From: Bradyrhizobium murdochi
GTDB taxonomy: Bacteria; Pseudomonadota; Alphaproteobacteria; Rhizobiales; Xanthobacteraceae
Direction of reading: 5' to 3'
Length of the DNA: 64,000 nt
NCBI RefSeq assembly: GCF_000472965.1
Contig: NZ_AXAU01000019.1
Coordinates: forward strand, 1-64,000
Part shown: in pieces, positions 36,434 to 45,248 of the stretch
Position numbering within the stretch: position 1 is the first letter of the stretch
How the letters are laid out: each line of letters begins with the position of its first letter
Translations under genes and position numbers: made by a program
The notes under the pieces: model-generated
The model's database searches: none
What the model was told of the DNA's origin: nothing
The model's input: only the letters and a program-made list of their open reading frames with translations

Positions 36434-36946
36434 TTAACCCTGTCGGCGCCGACGAAATGTCACATAGGAGAAATCGGCGCTATCGTCCGGACCGGCCGGA
36501 TTCCGCACGCGTGCCGCCTCTTCCCATGCGGTTGCATCCACTGCCGGGAAACGCGTATCGCCATCGGGCCGGGCATGCACCTCGGTAATCTCTAGGCGAT
36601 CGGCGCTGTCCATCCATTGCGCATAGATTTCCGCGCCGCCGATCACGGCGATCTCAGTGGCGAAACGTCGCAGTGCATCACCGGTGGCGATCGCCTTCGC
36701 GTTGATGAATGAATGGGTAACCACCACGCCATCGGCGCGAAAACCAGCGTCGCGGGTAACGACGATATTGGTCCGTCCGGGGAGCGGCCGGCCGATCGAG
36801 ACGAAGGTCTTGCGGCCCATGACGACGGGCTTGCCCGAGGTCAGCGCCTTGAAGCGCGCCATGTCGGATTTCAGCCGCCACGGAATGGCGCCGCTGGCTC
36901 CGATCACGCCGTTCTCGGCGACCGCGACGATGAGAACGATTTCCAT
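36434..36946 (-). CDS. folA: Dihydrofolate reductase
   Basis: A 170-residue enzyme, EC 1.5.1.3, that regenerates tetrahydrofolate after thymidylate synthesis. Motifs: VAVAENGVIGASGAIPWRLKSDMARFKALT (substrate Asp and Met20-like loop), VVMGRKTFVSIGRPLPGRTNIVVTR (NADPH binding), and VIGGAEIYAQWM. ATG 36946 overlaps the GNAT stop by one base (TAATG). It forms a unit with thyA and the acetyltransferase gene, as folate metabolism predicts. Confidence 0.96.
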   Translation of the reverse strand: MEIVLIVAVAENGVIGASGAIPWRLKSDMARFKALTSGKPVVMGRKTFVSIGRPLPGRTNIVVTRDAGFRADGVVVTHSFINAKAIATGDALRRFATEIAVIGGAEIYAQWMDSADRLEITEVHARPDGDTRFPAVDATAWEEAARVRNPAGPDDSADFSYVTFRRRRQG

Positions 36947-37431
36947 TACCGCTCCCGTCGCGCCAGCGCCGCGAGCGCCGGACCGCCGACCCGGCACACC
37001 GTCCACTCGTCCATCAAGACCGCACCGAGCGACTTATAGAATTCAATCGACGGCGTATTCCAGTCGAGCACCGCCCACTGCAAGCGCGACCAGCCGTTCG
37101 CCACGCATTCCCTCGCGAGATGCACCAGAAGCGCCTTGCCGATTCCCTTACCGCGCAGCGTCGGGCGGACGAACAGATCTTCCAGATAGATCCCGGAGCG
37201 ACCGCTAAAGGTTGAAAAATTCACGAACCAGACCGCGAAGCCCGCCGGCTCACCGTCCCATTCCGCAATCTCGCAGAACAGGCGCGGATTGGCGCCGAAC
37301 AGCGCCGCATCGATACCAGCCTCGGTCGCTTCCACTTCGTGCAGCAGCTTTTCGTATTCGGCGAGTTCGCGAACGAAGGACAGGACAAGCCCTGCTTCGC
37401 CCGGGCGCGCGCGGCGGATCGTCAGCGACAT
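36946..37431 (-). CDS. GNAT family N-acetyltransferase
   Basis: A 161-residue acetyltransferase. Acetyl-CoA-binding motif A is YLEDLFVRPTLRGKGIGKALLVHLAREC (R/QxxGxG/A as RGKGIG), motif B WSRLQWAVLDWNTPSIEFYKSLGAV. It resembles the diamine/aminoglycoside-like GNATs (SSAT-type, with PRLFCEIAEWDGEPAGFAVWF). Its substrate is not clear. It sits between thyA and folA, translationally coupled to folA. Confidence 0.9.
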   Translation of the reverse strand: MSLTIRRARPGEAGLVLSFVRELAEYEKLLHEVEATEAGIDAALFGANPRLFCEIAEWDGEPAGFAVWFVNFSTFSGRSGIYLEDLFVRPTLRGKGIGKALLVHLARECVANGWSRLQWAVLDWNTPSIEFYKSLGAVLMDEWTVCRVGGPALAALARRER

Positions 37432-37450
37432 CAGGTGCTCACACCGCTGG

Positions 37451-38245
37451 TCATACAGCCACTTCGGCCTTGATGTGCGGGTGCGGATCGTAGCCTTCGA
37501 GCGCGAAATCCTCGTAGCGGAACGCGAAGATATCCTTCACGTCAGGATTGATCTTCATGACGGGCAACGGCCGCGTCGGTCTCGCCAGTTGCAGACGTGC
37601 CTGCTCGAGGTGGTTGGAGTAGAGATGCGCGTCACCCAGGGAGTGCACGAAGTCACCGGGCTTCAGGCCGGTCACCTGCGCCACCATCATGGTCAGCAAC
37701 GAATAGGATGCGATGTTGAAGGGCACGCCGAGGAACACGTCGGCTGAGCGCTGATAGAGCTGGCAGGAGAGCTTGCCGTTCGCGACATAGAACTGAAACA
37801 GGCAGTGACAGGGCGGCAGCGCCATCTTGTCGACGTCGGCCGGATTCCAGGCGGTCACGATCAACCGCCGTGAATCCGGGTTACGCCTGATCATGTCGAT
37901 GACGTTGGAAATCTGGTCGATGCTGCGCCCGTCCGGCGCCGGCCACGAGCGCCATTGCGATCCGTACACCGGGCCGAGATCGCCGTTGGCGTCGGCCCAT
38001 TCATCCCAGATCGAAACGCCGTGATCCCTGAGATATTTGATGTTGGTGTCGCCGGCCAGGAACCAGAGCAATTCATGCACGATCGCCTTCAGCGGCAGCC
38101 GCTTGGTGGTCAGCATCGGAAAACCGGCCGAGAGATTGAACCGCATCTGATGACCGAAGATCGACAGCGTGCCGGTGCCGGTGCGGTCGTGCTTCTCCGC
38201 ACCGTCGCTGAGGATACGTTCGAGCAGGTCGTGGTACTGGTTCAT
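37451..38245 (-). CDS. thyA: Thymidylate synthase
   Basis: A 264-residue ThyA, EC 2.1.1.45, identical in length to the E. coli enzyme. RTGTGTLSIFGHQMRF (phosphate-binding Arg), catalytic C146 in LPPCHCLFQFYV, and QRSADVFLGVPFNIASY with the dUMP-binding Asn. I use ATG 38245; longer frames upstream are not supported. It converts dUMP to dTMP with methylene-THF, and FolA encoded downstream recycles the dihydrofolate. Confidence 0.97.
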   Translation of the reverse strand: MNQYHDLLERILSDGAEKHDRTGTGTLSIFGHQMRFNLSAGFPMLTTKRLPLKAIVHELLWFLAGDTNIKYLRDHGVSIWDEWADANGDLGPVYGSQWRSWPAPDGRSIDQISNVIDMIRRNPDSRRLIVTAWNPADVDKMALPPCHCLFQFYVANGKLSCQLYQRSADVFLGVPFNIASYSLLTMMVAQVTGLKPGDFVHSLGDAHLYSNHLEQARLQLARPTRPLPVMKINPDVKDIFAFRYEDFALEGYDPHPHIKAEVAV

Positions 38246-38364
38246 GGCTGGTGCTTCAGGCCTTTGTCGGAACGGCGAATTTAGCGGCCGGGACATTCGA
38301 TCGACACGCCGATTCGGCTTCGCGCAATGATTATACCCGGAAAAATGATCGCTCTCCGAACAAA

Positions 38365-38394
38365 CGACAAGGGGCGGAACCCGCGTCCCGCCCC
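38365..38394 (-). terminator. Candidate terminator downstream of tctC
   Basis: GGGGCGG at 38371-38377 and CCGCCCC at 38388-38394 form a GC-rich stem; on the minus strand it is followed by TTGTCGTTTG, a poor U-tract. Position after the tctC stop supports a terminator role. Confidence 0.5.
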
Positions 38395-38419
38395 TCACCT
38401 ACGGCCTTGATTGTTCGGA

Positions 38420-39400
38420 TTAATTCACCGGCTTGACCACCGGCGTCCACTTCGCGATTTCGCTCTTTACCAGCGTTCCCAGTGCCGCTGGCGTACGATC
38501 GGCGGCAGGCGGTATGACGCTGCCGAGTTCGAGCAGGCGCTTGCGCACATTCTCGTCGTCGAGCGCCTTGACGATCGCCGCGTTCAACTTGGCGACGACA
38601 TCCGGGGGCGTTCCCTTGGGCGCGAAGATTGCGTTCCACGCCTGGGCTTGGAAGGCCGGCAGGCCGGCCTCGGCGGTGGTGGGAACATTGGGCAGCGAGG
38701 GGTTACGCTCTGGCGTCGCCACGGCATAGGCCTTGATGGTGCCGCCGTTGATCTGCGGCACGGCATTGACGATCTGGTCGCACATGTAATCGACCTGACC
38801 GGCCACCAGCGCGTTCATCGCCGGACCGGTGCCATTGAAGGGAACGCCGATCGGCTTGACCCCGAGTACCGAGTTCAGCAGTTCGCACGATACGTTCGAG
38901 ACCGAGCCGACGCCGGCATGCGCCGCGTTGACCTTGGATTCGTTCGCCTTGACGTAGGCGATGAATTCCTTGAGGTCCTTTGGCGCAAAATCCTTGCGCG
39001 CCAGGATCAGGATCGGCGTGCCGGCGAGCAGTCCGACCGGCTCGAAGTCCTTTTCCGGGTGATAGGCGAGCTTGGGATAAAGCGGCACAGAAGCCGCATG
39101 CGTGCCCATATGCCCCGTGATCAGCGTATAGCCGTCATTGGCGGCGCGCGCGGCGCGGGTGGTGGCGGTGGTGCCGCCGGCGCCGACCACGTTTTCGATG
39201 ATGATGGTTTGACCGAGCGTCTGCGCCATATGGCCGGTGACGATGCGCGCGATGACGTCCGTCGGTCCGCCCGCCGCAAACGGCACGATCATGGTGATGT
39301 TGCGCGTCGGATAAGTCTGAGCCTGAACCTGCGAAGACAAGCCCAGTCCCGCAAGCACTGCCAGAAAACCGCTCGCAAGCGAGCGACCGTACCAATTCAT
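38420..39400 (-). CDS. tctC: Tripartite tricarboxylate transporter substrate-binding protein
   Basis: A 326-residue periplasmic binding protein of the TctC/Bug family. Signal peptide MNWYGRSLASGFLAVLAGLGLSSQVQAQ, then YPTRNITMIVPFAAGGPTDVIARI, the Bug signature forming the ligand pocket, and GAGGTTATTRAARAANDGYT. ATG 39400 has GGGAGAT upstream. It is the third gene of tctB-tctA-tctC, separated from tctA by 111 bp containing a terminator-like hairpin. Ligand (citrate, another carboxylate, or an aromatic acid) is not readable. Confidence 0.92.
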   Translation of the reverse strand: MNWYGRSLASGFLAVLAGLGLSSQVQAQTYPTRNITMIVPFAAGGPTDVIARIVTGHMAQTLGQTIIIENVVGAGGTTATTRAARAANDGYTLITGHMGTHAASVPLYPKLAYHPEKDFEPVGLLAGTPILILARKDFAPKDLKEFIAYVKANESKVNAAHAGVGSVSNVSCELLNSVLGVKPIGVPFNGTGPAMNALVAGQVDYMCDQIVNAVPQINGGTIKAYAVATPERNPSLPNVPTTAEAGLPAFQAQAWNAIFAPKGTPPDVVAKLNAAIVKALDDENVRKRLLELGSVIPPAADRTPAALGTLVKSEIAKWTPVVKPVN

Positions 39401-39460
39401 TTTGATCTCCCGGATCCGTTGCAATGCCGAGCCCGCCGGCCGGCATTTTCCATGGCATAG

Positions 39461-39493
39461 AAAATTAGCCCGAAGTCGACCAGACTTCGGGCT
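39461..39493 (-). terminator. Hairpin with T-rich tail between tctA and tctC
   Basis: AGCCCGAAGTC (39467-39477) and GACTTCGGGCT (39483-39493) make a perfect 11-bp stem with a 5-base loop, followed on the minus strand by AATTTTC. It looks like an intrinsic terminator or a processing site between the membrane subunit and the binding protein. Confidence 0.65.
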
Positions 39494-39511
39494 GCGGCGC
39501 ACCGACGCAGG

Positions 39512-41077
39512 TCAGTTCTCCGATTCCACAAACACCTCATCGCGCTTCTTGCGCAGCGACGGCAGCACCGCAAGAATTAGCAACGCGGCTGCAATCGCCA
39601 TCAGTACCGCCGACAATGGGCGCGTCAGGAAGACTGACCAGTCGCCGCGCGAAATCAGGAGCGCGCGGCGCAGGTTTTCCTCCATCAGCGGGCCGAGCAC
39701 CATCCCGAGCAGCAGCGGCGCCGGCTCGAAATCGTGCTTGATCAGCCAGTAGCCGACCAATCCGAACGCGCCAGCGATCATGACGTCGGTCGGCGCGTTG
39801 TTCACGGAGTAGATGCCGATACAGCAGAAAACTACGATCGAAGGGAACATCAACCGGTACGGCACGCGCAACAGCCGCACCCATATCCCGACCAGCGGCA
39901 GGTTGATGATCAGCAGCATCAGGTTGCCGACCCACATCGAGGCAATCATACCCCACACCAGATCCGGTTGTTTCTGCATCACCTGGGGACCGGGCACGAT
40001 GCCGTGGATCGTCATTGCGCCGACCATCAGCGCCATCACCGCGTTCGGCGGAATGCCAAGCGTCAGCAACGGAATGAACGATGTCTGAGCTGCGGCATTG
40101 TTGGCACTCTCGGGTGCTGCGACGCCGCGGATTTCGCCATGACCGAATTTCGAGGGATCTTTCGCGACCTTCTTCTCGAGCGTGTACGCCGCGAATGATG
40201 CGATCACGGCGCCGCCGCCCGGTAGAATGCCGAGAATCGACCCGAGCACGGTGCCGCGCAAGATCGCAGGGGTCGTCTCCTTGAGATCCCTCCGCGTCGG
40301 CATCAGTCCCGACACCTTCTCCTGGACCAGCTTGCGATCGGTTTCACCGCCGGCATCGAGATTGCGAATGATCTCTGCAAAGCCGAACAACCCCATCGCC
40401 AGCGTGGCAAAGCCAAGACCGTCAGCCAGTTCGGGAATGTTGAAGGCCATGCGAGACGCACCGGTCTCGATGTCGGATCCGACCATCGAAAGCAGCAGGC
40501 CGAGCACGATCATCGCGATCGCCTTCAGCACCGAGCCTTTCGCGAGCACAACCGCGAAGATCAGGCCGAGCACCATCAGTGAAAAATATTCGGCAGGTCC
40601 GAACGCCAGCGCTATCCTGGTGAGCGGCGCGCCCAGCAGGGCAATCAGCACGGTCGCGACGCAGCCAGCGAAGAACGATCCGATCGCGGCGATCGCGAGC
40701 GCCGGGCCGGCGCGGCCTCTCTTCGCCATCTGGAAGCCGTCGAGCGCGGTGACCACAGAACCGGCCTCACCTGGAATATTGACCAGGATCGACGTGGTCG
40801 AGCCGCCATATTGCGCGCCGTAATAGATGCCGGCCAGCATGATCAGCGCGCCTACCGGGGGCAGGCCAAAGGTGATCGGCAGTAGCATGGCCACCGTGGC
40901 GATGGTGCCGATGCCGGGCAGCACACCAACCAGCGTACCGACCAGTGCGCCGATCAGGCACAGCAGAATATTGACCGGGATCGGAATGGAAATTCCGCCA
41001 AGAAAGGCGGGTGTCCACTGCACGAACTGGAAAACGACGCCGAAGCCGAGTCCAAGATTTGTGAAAATATCTCCCAT
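39512..41077 (-). CDS. tctA: Tripartite tricarboxylate transporter large membrane subunit
   Basis: A 521-residue membrane protein with about eleven or twelve helices. NILLCLIGALVGTLVGVLPGIGTIATVAMLLP is the conserved TctA N-terminal motif and GGSTTSILVNIPGEAGSVVTALDG the repeated ligand/ion motif; a mirrored one, LGILPGGGAVIASFAAY, follows near residue 275. It is the channel of a secondary carboxylate importer. It begins seven bases after tctB. Confidence 0.94.
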   Translation of the reverse strand: MGDIFTNLGLGFGVVFQFVQWTPAFLGGISIPIPVNILLCLIGALVGTLVGVLPGIGTIATVAMLLPITFGLPPVGALIMLAGIYYGAQYGGSTTSILVNIPGEAGSVVTALDGFQMAKRGRAGPALAIAAIGSFFAGCVATVLIALLGAPLTRIALAFGPAEYFSLMVLGLIFAVVLAKGSVLKAIAMIVLGLLLSMVGSDIETGASRMAFNIPELADGLGFATLAMGLFGFAEIIRNLDAGGETDRKLVQEKVSGLMPTRRDLKETTPAILRGTVLGSILGILPGGGAVIASFAAYTLEKKVAKDPSKFGHGEIRGVAAPESANNAAAQTSFIPLLTLGIPPNAVMALMVGAMTIHGIVPGPQVMQKQPDLVWGMIASMWVGNLMLLIINLPLVGIWVRLLRVPYRLMFPSIVVFCCIGIYSVNNAPTDVMIAGAFGLVGYWLIKHDFEPAPLLLGMVLGPLMEENLRRALLISRGDWSVFLTRPLSAVLMAIAAALLILAVLPSLRKKRDEVFVESEN

Positions 41078-41084
41078 CGCACCC

Positions 41085-41585
41085 TCACCGGATCATGAAA
41101 GTCGGCAGGAGCTGCAACGGCAGTCCGAGCGCGTACGGAAACAGCAGGCTGCAAAACGTCGTCAGGCAGACGGCAACGATCAGCGTTTCCTTCCACCGGG
41201 TCTCTGGTGACCCGCATGCCGCGATCAAGAAGGCGGCCATGGCGGCAAAGATCATTCCCATGGGTCGGATCGTGAAGGCAAACGTCAAAATCGCGATCGT
41301 CACGAAAAACGGTCCCCTCCAATGGTATTTCGCAAGGTGGGGACCTTCGGTGACAACGCCGACGACGGTAATGAGGGCGCCTAGTCCCAGCAGCAAGAAT
41401 CCGAACATCCGCGGCGCGGTACCGGCGCCGAACGAAAATCCGCGCATGCCCTGCAAGTCGCTCGACGCCCAAAGGGCGAACACGGCAATCGCCATCAGGG
41501 CAATTCCGCCGACAAATTCCTGCGGGTTGCGAACCCAATTCGGCATGATGGATTTGACCGGCGCATGGCCCGGCGTAGCATTCAT
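41085..41585 (-). CDS. tctB: Tripartite tricarboxylate transporter small membrane subunit
   Basis: A 166-residue protein with four predicted helices, the TctB pattern (GIALMAIAVFALWASSDLQGMRGFSFGAGTAPRMFGFLLLGLGALI). The FGAGTAPRMFP-like segment is conserved in TctB. A strong GGGGAGGAGAG ribosome site precedes ATG 41585, the first gene of the transporter unit. Confidence 0.9.
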   Translation of the reverse strand: MNATPGHAPVKSIMPNWVRNPQEFVGGIALMAIAVFALWASSDLQGMRGFSFGAGTAPRMFGFLLLGLGALITVVGVVTEGPHLAKYHWRGPFFVTIAILTFAFTIRPMGMIFAAMAAFLIAACGSPETRWKETLIVAVCLTTFCSLLFPYALGLPLQLLPTFMIR

Positions 41586-42018
41586 GGATATCTCTCCTCC
41601 CCAAGACAGGCTTCTCGCCCGTTTGCTCGGATAACCTGGATACTTGTCCCGGAAACTGCCTAGCGACTTTCCTCAGACAACGCCAGCAAAACCCAAAACA
41701 CTCCAGCGCCGACGGTAAACGGAGCGGCCAAAACCGCCATCAAACCCTATAAGGGGCGCGCAGATCGCAACTTTTGCGGTCGGAGCACTGCAACACACGC
41801 GAGGTGAATTGCCGATCACGTTACGATCCGCGCGGTGCGAGCGCGGGACGGCGGCGAACTGCGCATAATCCGCGCAATGAACGTGACCGCACATTTTGGA
41901 ATCGTCGAATCCGTGGCGAAACCGCAACTGAGCGACAGCAAACCGAAAGTTGGGGGCCATGTTCCCTTCCTGTTCAGCGCCTTTGGCCCTGTTTTTCTCC
42001 CAACCTGCACCCTATATT
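41586..42018. other. Intergenic region upstream of tctB and ssrA
   Basis: About 430 bp between divergent tctB and ssrA. No gene is supported; frames on both strands lack recognisable domains. A -10-like TATATT (42013-42018) lies just before the tmRNA acceptor segment; no good -35 is seen. Confidence 0.4.
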
Positions 42019-42345
42019 GGGGGTGCCGGTTCGCCGGCTATGGAAATAAATGACCGTCGCAATAAACCATTCGGACCCGGGGGCAGTACCCGGCGCCTCC
42101 ACCCAAGCCCACCCTCCCGTGATGGGTTTCGGCGGGGGCGAACCAGGATCGACGAGGGCGTAAAGGACGAGTTTTTTCCCGGTATTGTTCCGCCGTTATC
42201 GGGCTATGCAATAGTTGCAAACGACAACTATGCTCCGGTTGCTCAGGCTGCGTAACGCAGTTTGAAAGACCACTCTAAAGTCCTAGCGGGTTAAGCTCCG
42301 CTAGGCGGGGTTCGGAGGCACCTGGCAACAGAAGCCTCCACTTAA
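42019..42345 (+). ncRNA. ssrA: Circularly permuted two-piece transfer-messenger RNA
   Basis: tmRNA gene in the permuted alphaproteobacterial order: acceptor piece first, coding piece second. The acceptor piece has a 5-bp T-stem CCGGG/CCCGG (42077-42081, 42089-42093) with 7-base loop GGCAGTA, then the 3' acceptor strand CGCCTCC (42094-42100) followed by ACC, so the final A of CCA is not encoded. The coding piece begins with GGGGGCG (42134-42140), pairing with CGCCTCC with one G-U, continues as AACCAGGATCGACG, and encodes the tag ANDNYAPVAQAA at 42217-42255. A final hairpin GGAGGC/GCCTCC (42314-42319, 42334-42339) is followed by T-rich sequence. It rescues stalled ribosomes with SmpB. Exact mature ends are not known; the internal spacer (about 42104-42133) should be removed. 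Confidence 0.93.
42217..42255 (+). other. tmRNA proteolysis-tag reading frame
   Basis: Resume codon GCA at 42217, then codons for ANDNYAPVAQAA and TAA at 42253-42255. The C-terminal AA is the ClpX signal and the N-terminal ANDNY part is the segment recognised by SspB in related bacteria; sspB is the next gene. Confidence 0.93.
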
Positions 42346-42486
42346 TTCTTTTCATTTCCGGCCGACGGGAGCCGTTGCTGCAAATTCGATCCGTCGCGCC
42401 TGCTGACCTGCGGCTCCCGCCGGGGTAGCATGGGGGCAAAGGGGCGAGTCGGGGGACCGGCGGCCATAAAACCTGACAGGACGACC

Positions 42487-43002
42487 ATGGCGACCGATCA
42501 CATCCGTTATGACGTGCTGGCGCGCGACGCGCTGCGCGGAGTGTTGCGCCGCGTGCTGGCTGACGCGGCCGAACACGGCCTGCCCGGCGAGCATCATTTC
42601 TTCATCACCTTCCTGTCCACCGCCGACGGCGTGAAGCTGTCGCCGCGGCTGCTGGCGCAATATCCGGAAGAGATGACGATCATCCTGCAGCATCAGTTCT
42701 GGGATCTGGTGGTGACGGAAGATCGTTTCGAAGTCGGCCTGTCGTTCGGCGGCATCCCCGAGCGGCTGGTGGTGCCGTTCGCGGCGATCAAGAGCTTCCT
42801 CGATCCGTCGGTACAGTTCGGCCTGCAATTCGAGCCGTCGGAAACGGCGGCAGAAGCGCCTGCGGCGAAGGTGCCGGCGGTTTCCGCGCCGTCCGCCCTG
42901 CCCGTCGCCGCGCCGGAGCCCGCTGCGGAAGTCGAGGACGAGCCGGCAAAGACGAGCGAAGGCGCTGAAGTGGTGCGACTGGATCGTTTCCGCAAGAAAT
43001 AA
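42487..43002 (+). CDS. sspB: SspB-alpha, ClpXP adaptor for ssrA-tagged proteins
   Basis: A 171-residue adaptor. Residues 1-110 form the SspB tag-binding domain (HHFFITFLSTADGVKLSPRLLAQYPEEMTIILQHQFWDLVV...FGGIPERLVVPFAAIKSFLDPSVQFGLQF); residues 115-160 are an Ala/Pro/Glu-rich flexible linker, and the C-terminal VVRLDRFRKK is the probable ClpX-docking peptide. AGGACG precedes ATG 42487. It lies about 140 bp after ssrA on the same strand, so tag and adaptor are neighbours. Confidence 0.93.
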   Translation: MATDHIRYDVLARDALRGVLRRVLADAAEHGLPGEHHFFITFLSTADGVKLSPRLLAQYPEEMTIILQHQFWDLVVTEDRFEVGLSFGGIPERLVVPFAAIKSFLDPSVQFGLQFEPSETAAEAPAAKVPAVSAPSALPVAAPEPAAEVEDEPAKTSEGAEVVRLDRFRKK

Positions 43003-43075
43003 TCTAAGCGCGAGAAACTCCGCTACGCTGTAGTGTACGCGTTCCGCCCTTTCACGGCGCGCAACGGACATACGC

Positions 43076-44491
43076 ATGGCTCGAGCAAAAACATCCGGAA
43101 ACAAATCTACCCGTAGCGAGACCGACAGCTTCGGTCCGATCGACGTTCCCGCTGACCGCTATTGGGGCGCGCAAACCGAGCGCTCGCGACAGAATTTCAA
43201 GATCGGCCATGACCGCATGCCGATCGCAATCGTCCATGCGCTCGGTCTCGTCAAGCTCGCCGCCGCCCAAACCAACCGGGAGCTCGGACTGCTCGATGCT
43301 CGCAGAGCCAGCGCCATCATCCGCGCCGCACGCGAGGTGATCGAAGGCAAGCTCGACGATCACTTCCCGCTGGTCGTCTGGCAGACCGGCTCGGGCACCC
43401 AGACCAACATGAACCTCAACGAGGTGATCGCCAATCGCGCCAACCAGATGCTGGGCGGCGAACTCGGCGCCAAGAAGCCGGTTCATCCCAACGACCACGT
43501 CAACATGAGTCAGTCGTCGAACGATTCATTTCCGACGGCGATGCATATCGCTGCCGCCGGACGCATCGTCTCCGACCTGATTCCGGCGCTCGACGAGTTG
43601 CATCGCGAATTGCGCAAGAAGGAAAAGGCGTTCGCCAAGATCGTCAAGATCGGGAGAACCCACACCCAGGACGCAACGCCATTGACGCTGGGGCAGGAAT
43701 TTTCGGGCTACGCCGCGCAGGTCGAGAGCGGGATCGCGCGGCTGCGAGCCGCGGTGAAGGAACTGTTCCCATTGGCGCAAGGCGGCACCGCGGTTGGAAC
43801 CGGTCTCAACTCGAAGCCGAAATTTGCAAAGCTGTTCGCCGGGCATGTCGCGAAAATCACAAGGTTGCCGTTCACCAGCGCGCCCAACAAGTTCGAGGCG
43901 CTGGCTTGCAACGACGCCTATGTGCTGGTGCATGGCGCGATCAATTCGGTGGCGACCGGCCTTTTCAAGGTCGCCAATGACATTCGCCTGTTGGGTTCGG
44001 GCCCGCGTTCGGGTCTCGGAGAATTGATCCTGCCGGAAAACGAACCGGGCTCGTCGATCATGCCCGGCAAGGTCAACCCTACTCAGTGCGAGGCGATGAC
44101 CATGGTCTGCTGTCAGGTGTTCGGCAACCAGACCGCCGTCACCGTCGCCGGCAGCCAGGGGCATTTCGAACTGAATGTTTACAAACCCGTATTGGCATAT
44201 TGTATGATGCATTCCATTCAACTGCTGTCGGACGCGGCGCGCTCGTTCACCGAACATTGCGTGGTGGGCATCCGCGCCGACGAAAAGCGAATCCGCGAAT
44301 TGATGGGACGCTCGCTGATGCTGGTCACCGCACTGGCTCCCAGGATCGGATACGATAACGCGGCGAAGGTCGCCAAATCGGCGCACGCGCGCGGCACGAC
44401 CTTGAAGGAAGAGGCTGTGCGCCTCGGGTTTGTGGACGCCGCCGAATTCGAACGCCTGGTGCAGCCGGACAAAATGACACGGCCGGGCTGA
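43076..44491 (+). CDS. fumC: Fumarate hydratase class II
   Basis: A 471-residue iron-independent fumarase, EC 4.2.1.2, of the TCA cycle. Motifs: TETDSFGPIDVPADRYWGAQTERS at the N-terminus, GSGTQTNMNLNEVIANRA, catalytic His in GRTHTQDATPLTLGQE, and the mobile loop GSSIMPGKVNPTQCE with the catalytic Ser. Length is normal. It follows sspB by 73 bp and is followed by two small genes in an order common in Rhizobiales. Confidence 0.97.
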   Translation: MARAKTSGNKSTRSETDSFGPIDVPADRYWGAQTERSRQNFKIGHDRMPIAIVHALGLVKLAAAQTNRELGLLDARRASAIIRAAREVIEGKLDDHFPLVVWQTGSGTQTNMNLNEVIANRANQMLGGELGAKKPVHPNDHVNMSQSSNDSFPTAMHIAAAGRIVSDLIPALDELHRELRKKEKAFAKIVKIGRTHTQDATPLTLGQEFSGYAAQVESGIARLRAAVKELFPLAQGGTAVGTGLNSKPKFAKLFAGHVAKITRLPFTSAPNKFEALACNDAYVLVHGAINSVATGLFKVANDIRLLGSGPRSGLGELILPENEPGSSIMPGKVNPTQCEAMTMVCCQVFGNQTAVTVAGSQGHFELNVYKPVLAYCMMHSIQLLSDAARSFTEHCVVGIRADEKRIRELMGRSLMLVTALAPRIGYDNAAKVAKSAHARGTTLKEEAVRLGFVDAAEFERLVQPDKMTRPG

Positions 44492-44607
44492 TCGCCCCCC
44501 GGGAAACTACGGATCAGAGATATAAATTATGGATGATACCTGAAGAATGAAGTGGACCATCTATCGCCGTTGTGTTGACGCATGGTAGGAGCAGGAATTA
44601 TTCGGTT

Positions 44608-44631
44608 TTTCGCAGAGCGAAATGTATTTTT
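44608..44631 (+). terminator. Candidate terminator downstream of fumC
   Basis: TTTCGC (44608-44613), loop AGA and GCGAAA (44617-44622) are followed by TGTATTTTT. A short A/T-rich stem, so efficiency is doubtful. Confidence 0.4.
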
Positions 44632-44753
44632 GATGCTATCAGAGCCGGTAGACGGGGATTCCGAATGACCATCAAATTTGCTTGCGCACGACGCGACGTT
44701 TTTCCGCCCCATGAATCATCATGCCTTCGAGTCGCCGGATGATGGAGGCGAGC

Positions 44754-44942
44754 ATGGGAGACGTGATCAATCTGAAGCGATTCAAGAAGCGTACCGAACG
44801 GGAACAATTGGCAAAGCAAGCCGATGCCAACCGCGCACGCTTTGGCCGGACCAAGGCCGAACGCACGCTCGATGAACGTCGCAAGGATCGCGCCGGCGAT
44901 CTTCTGGACCAGCACAAGCTCGAGGACGGAGACGCATCATGA
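44754..44942 (+). CDS. DUF4169 family small protein
   Basis: A 62-residue highly charged protein starting MGDVINLKRFKKRTER and continuing with a helix rich in Lys/Arg/Glu (FGRTKAERTLDERRKDRAGDLLDQHKLED), as in DUF4169. GGAGGCGAG precedes ATG 44754. It overlaps the RHH gene by four bases. Function unknown; the NLKRFKKR basic stretch could contact nucleic acid. Confidence 0.85.
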   Translation: MGDVINLKRFKKRTEREQLAKQADANRARFGRTKAERTLDERRKDRAGDLLDQHKLEDGDAS

Positions 44943-45196
44943 AGTCGCCCGTCGTCAAACGCTCGATCGTCGTTGCCGGTCACAAGACCAGCGTCAGCCT
45001 CGAAGAAGCTTTCTGGAACGGGATGAAGGAAATCTCGGGCCTGCGGAACATGACGCTGTCCGAACTGGTCGGCGAGATCGACAGCAACCGCCAGCAGGGC
45101 AACCTGTCCTCGGCGATCCGTCTTTTCGTGCTCGACTATTTCCGTACCCGCGCCATGCCGGCCGCCGCGCCGGACGCGCCGCGGCCGCAGGCGTAA
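44939..45196 (+). CDS. Ribbon-helix-helix domain protein
   Basis: An 85-residue protein with a ribbon-helix-helix-like fold (RHH_4 type): strand VKRSIVVAGHKTSVSLEEAFWNGMKEISGLRNMTLSELVGEIDSNRQQGNLSSAIRLFVLDYFR. It is a probable small DNA-binding protein. ATG overlaps the TGA of the DUF4169 gene. The C-terminus is Ala/Pro-rich. Its target is unknown; conserved pairing with DUF4169 downstream of fumC suggests that the two work together. Confidence 0.85.
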   Translation: MKSPVVKRSIVVAGHKTSVSLEEAFWNGMKEISGLRNMTLSELVGEIDSNRQQGNLSSAIRLFVLDYFRTRAMPAAAPDAPRPQA

Positions 45197-45248
45197 GCCT
45201 CGATCAGGCGAGCGCGTCGCAACGCACCCGCCCTGTCACGTCATAAGC

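Noticed and set aside
41673..41960. 95-codon minus-strand frame between tctB and ssrA
   Set aside because: No domain, no ribosome site, and position overlaps probable promoters.
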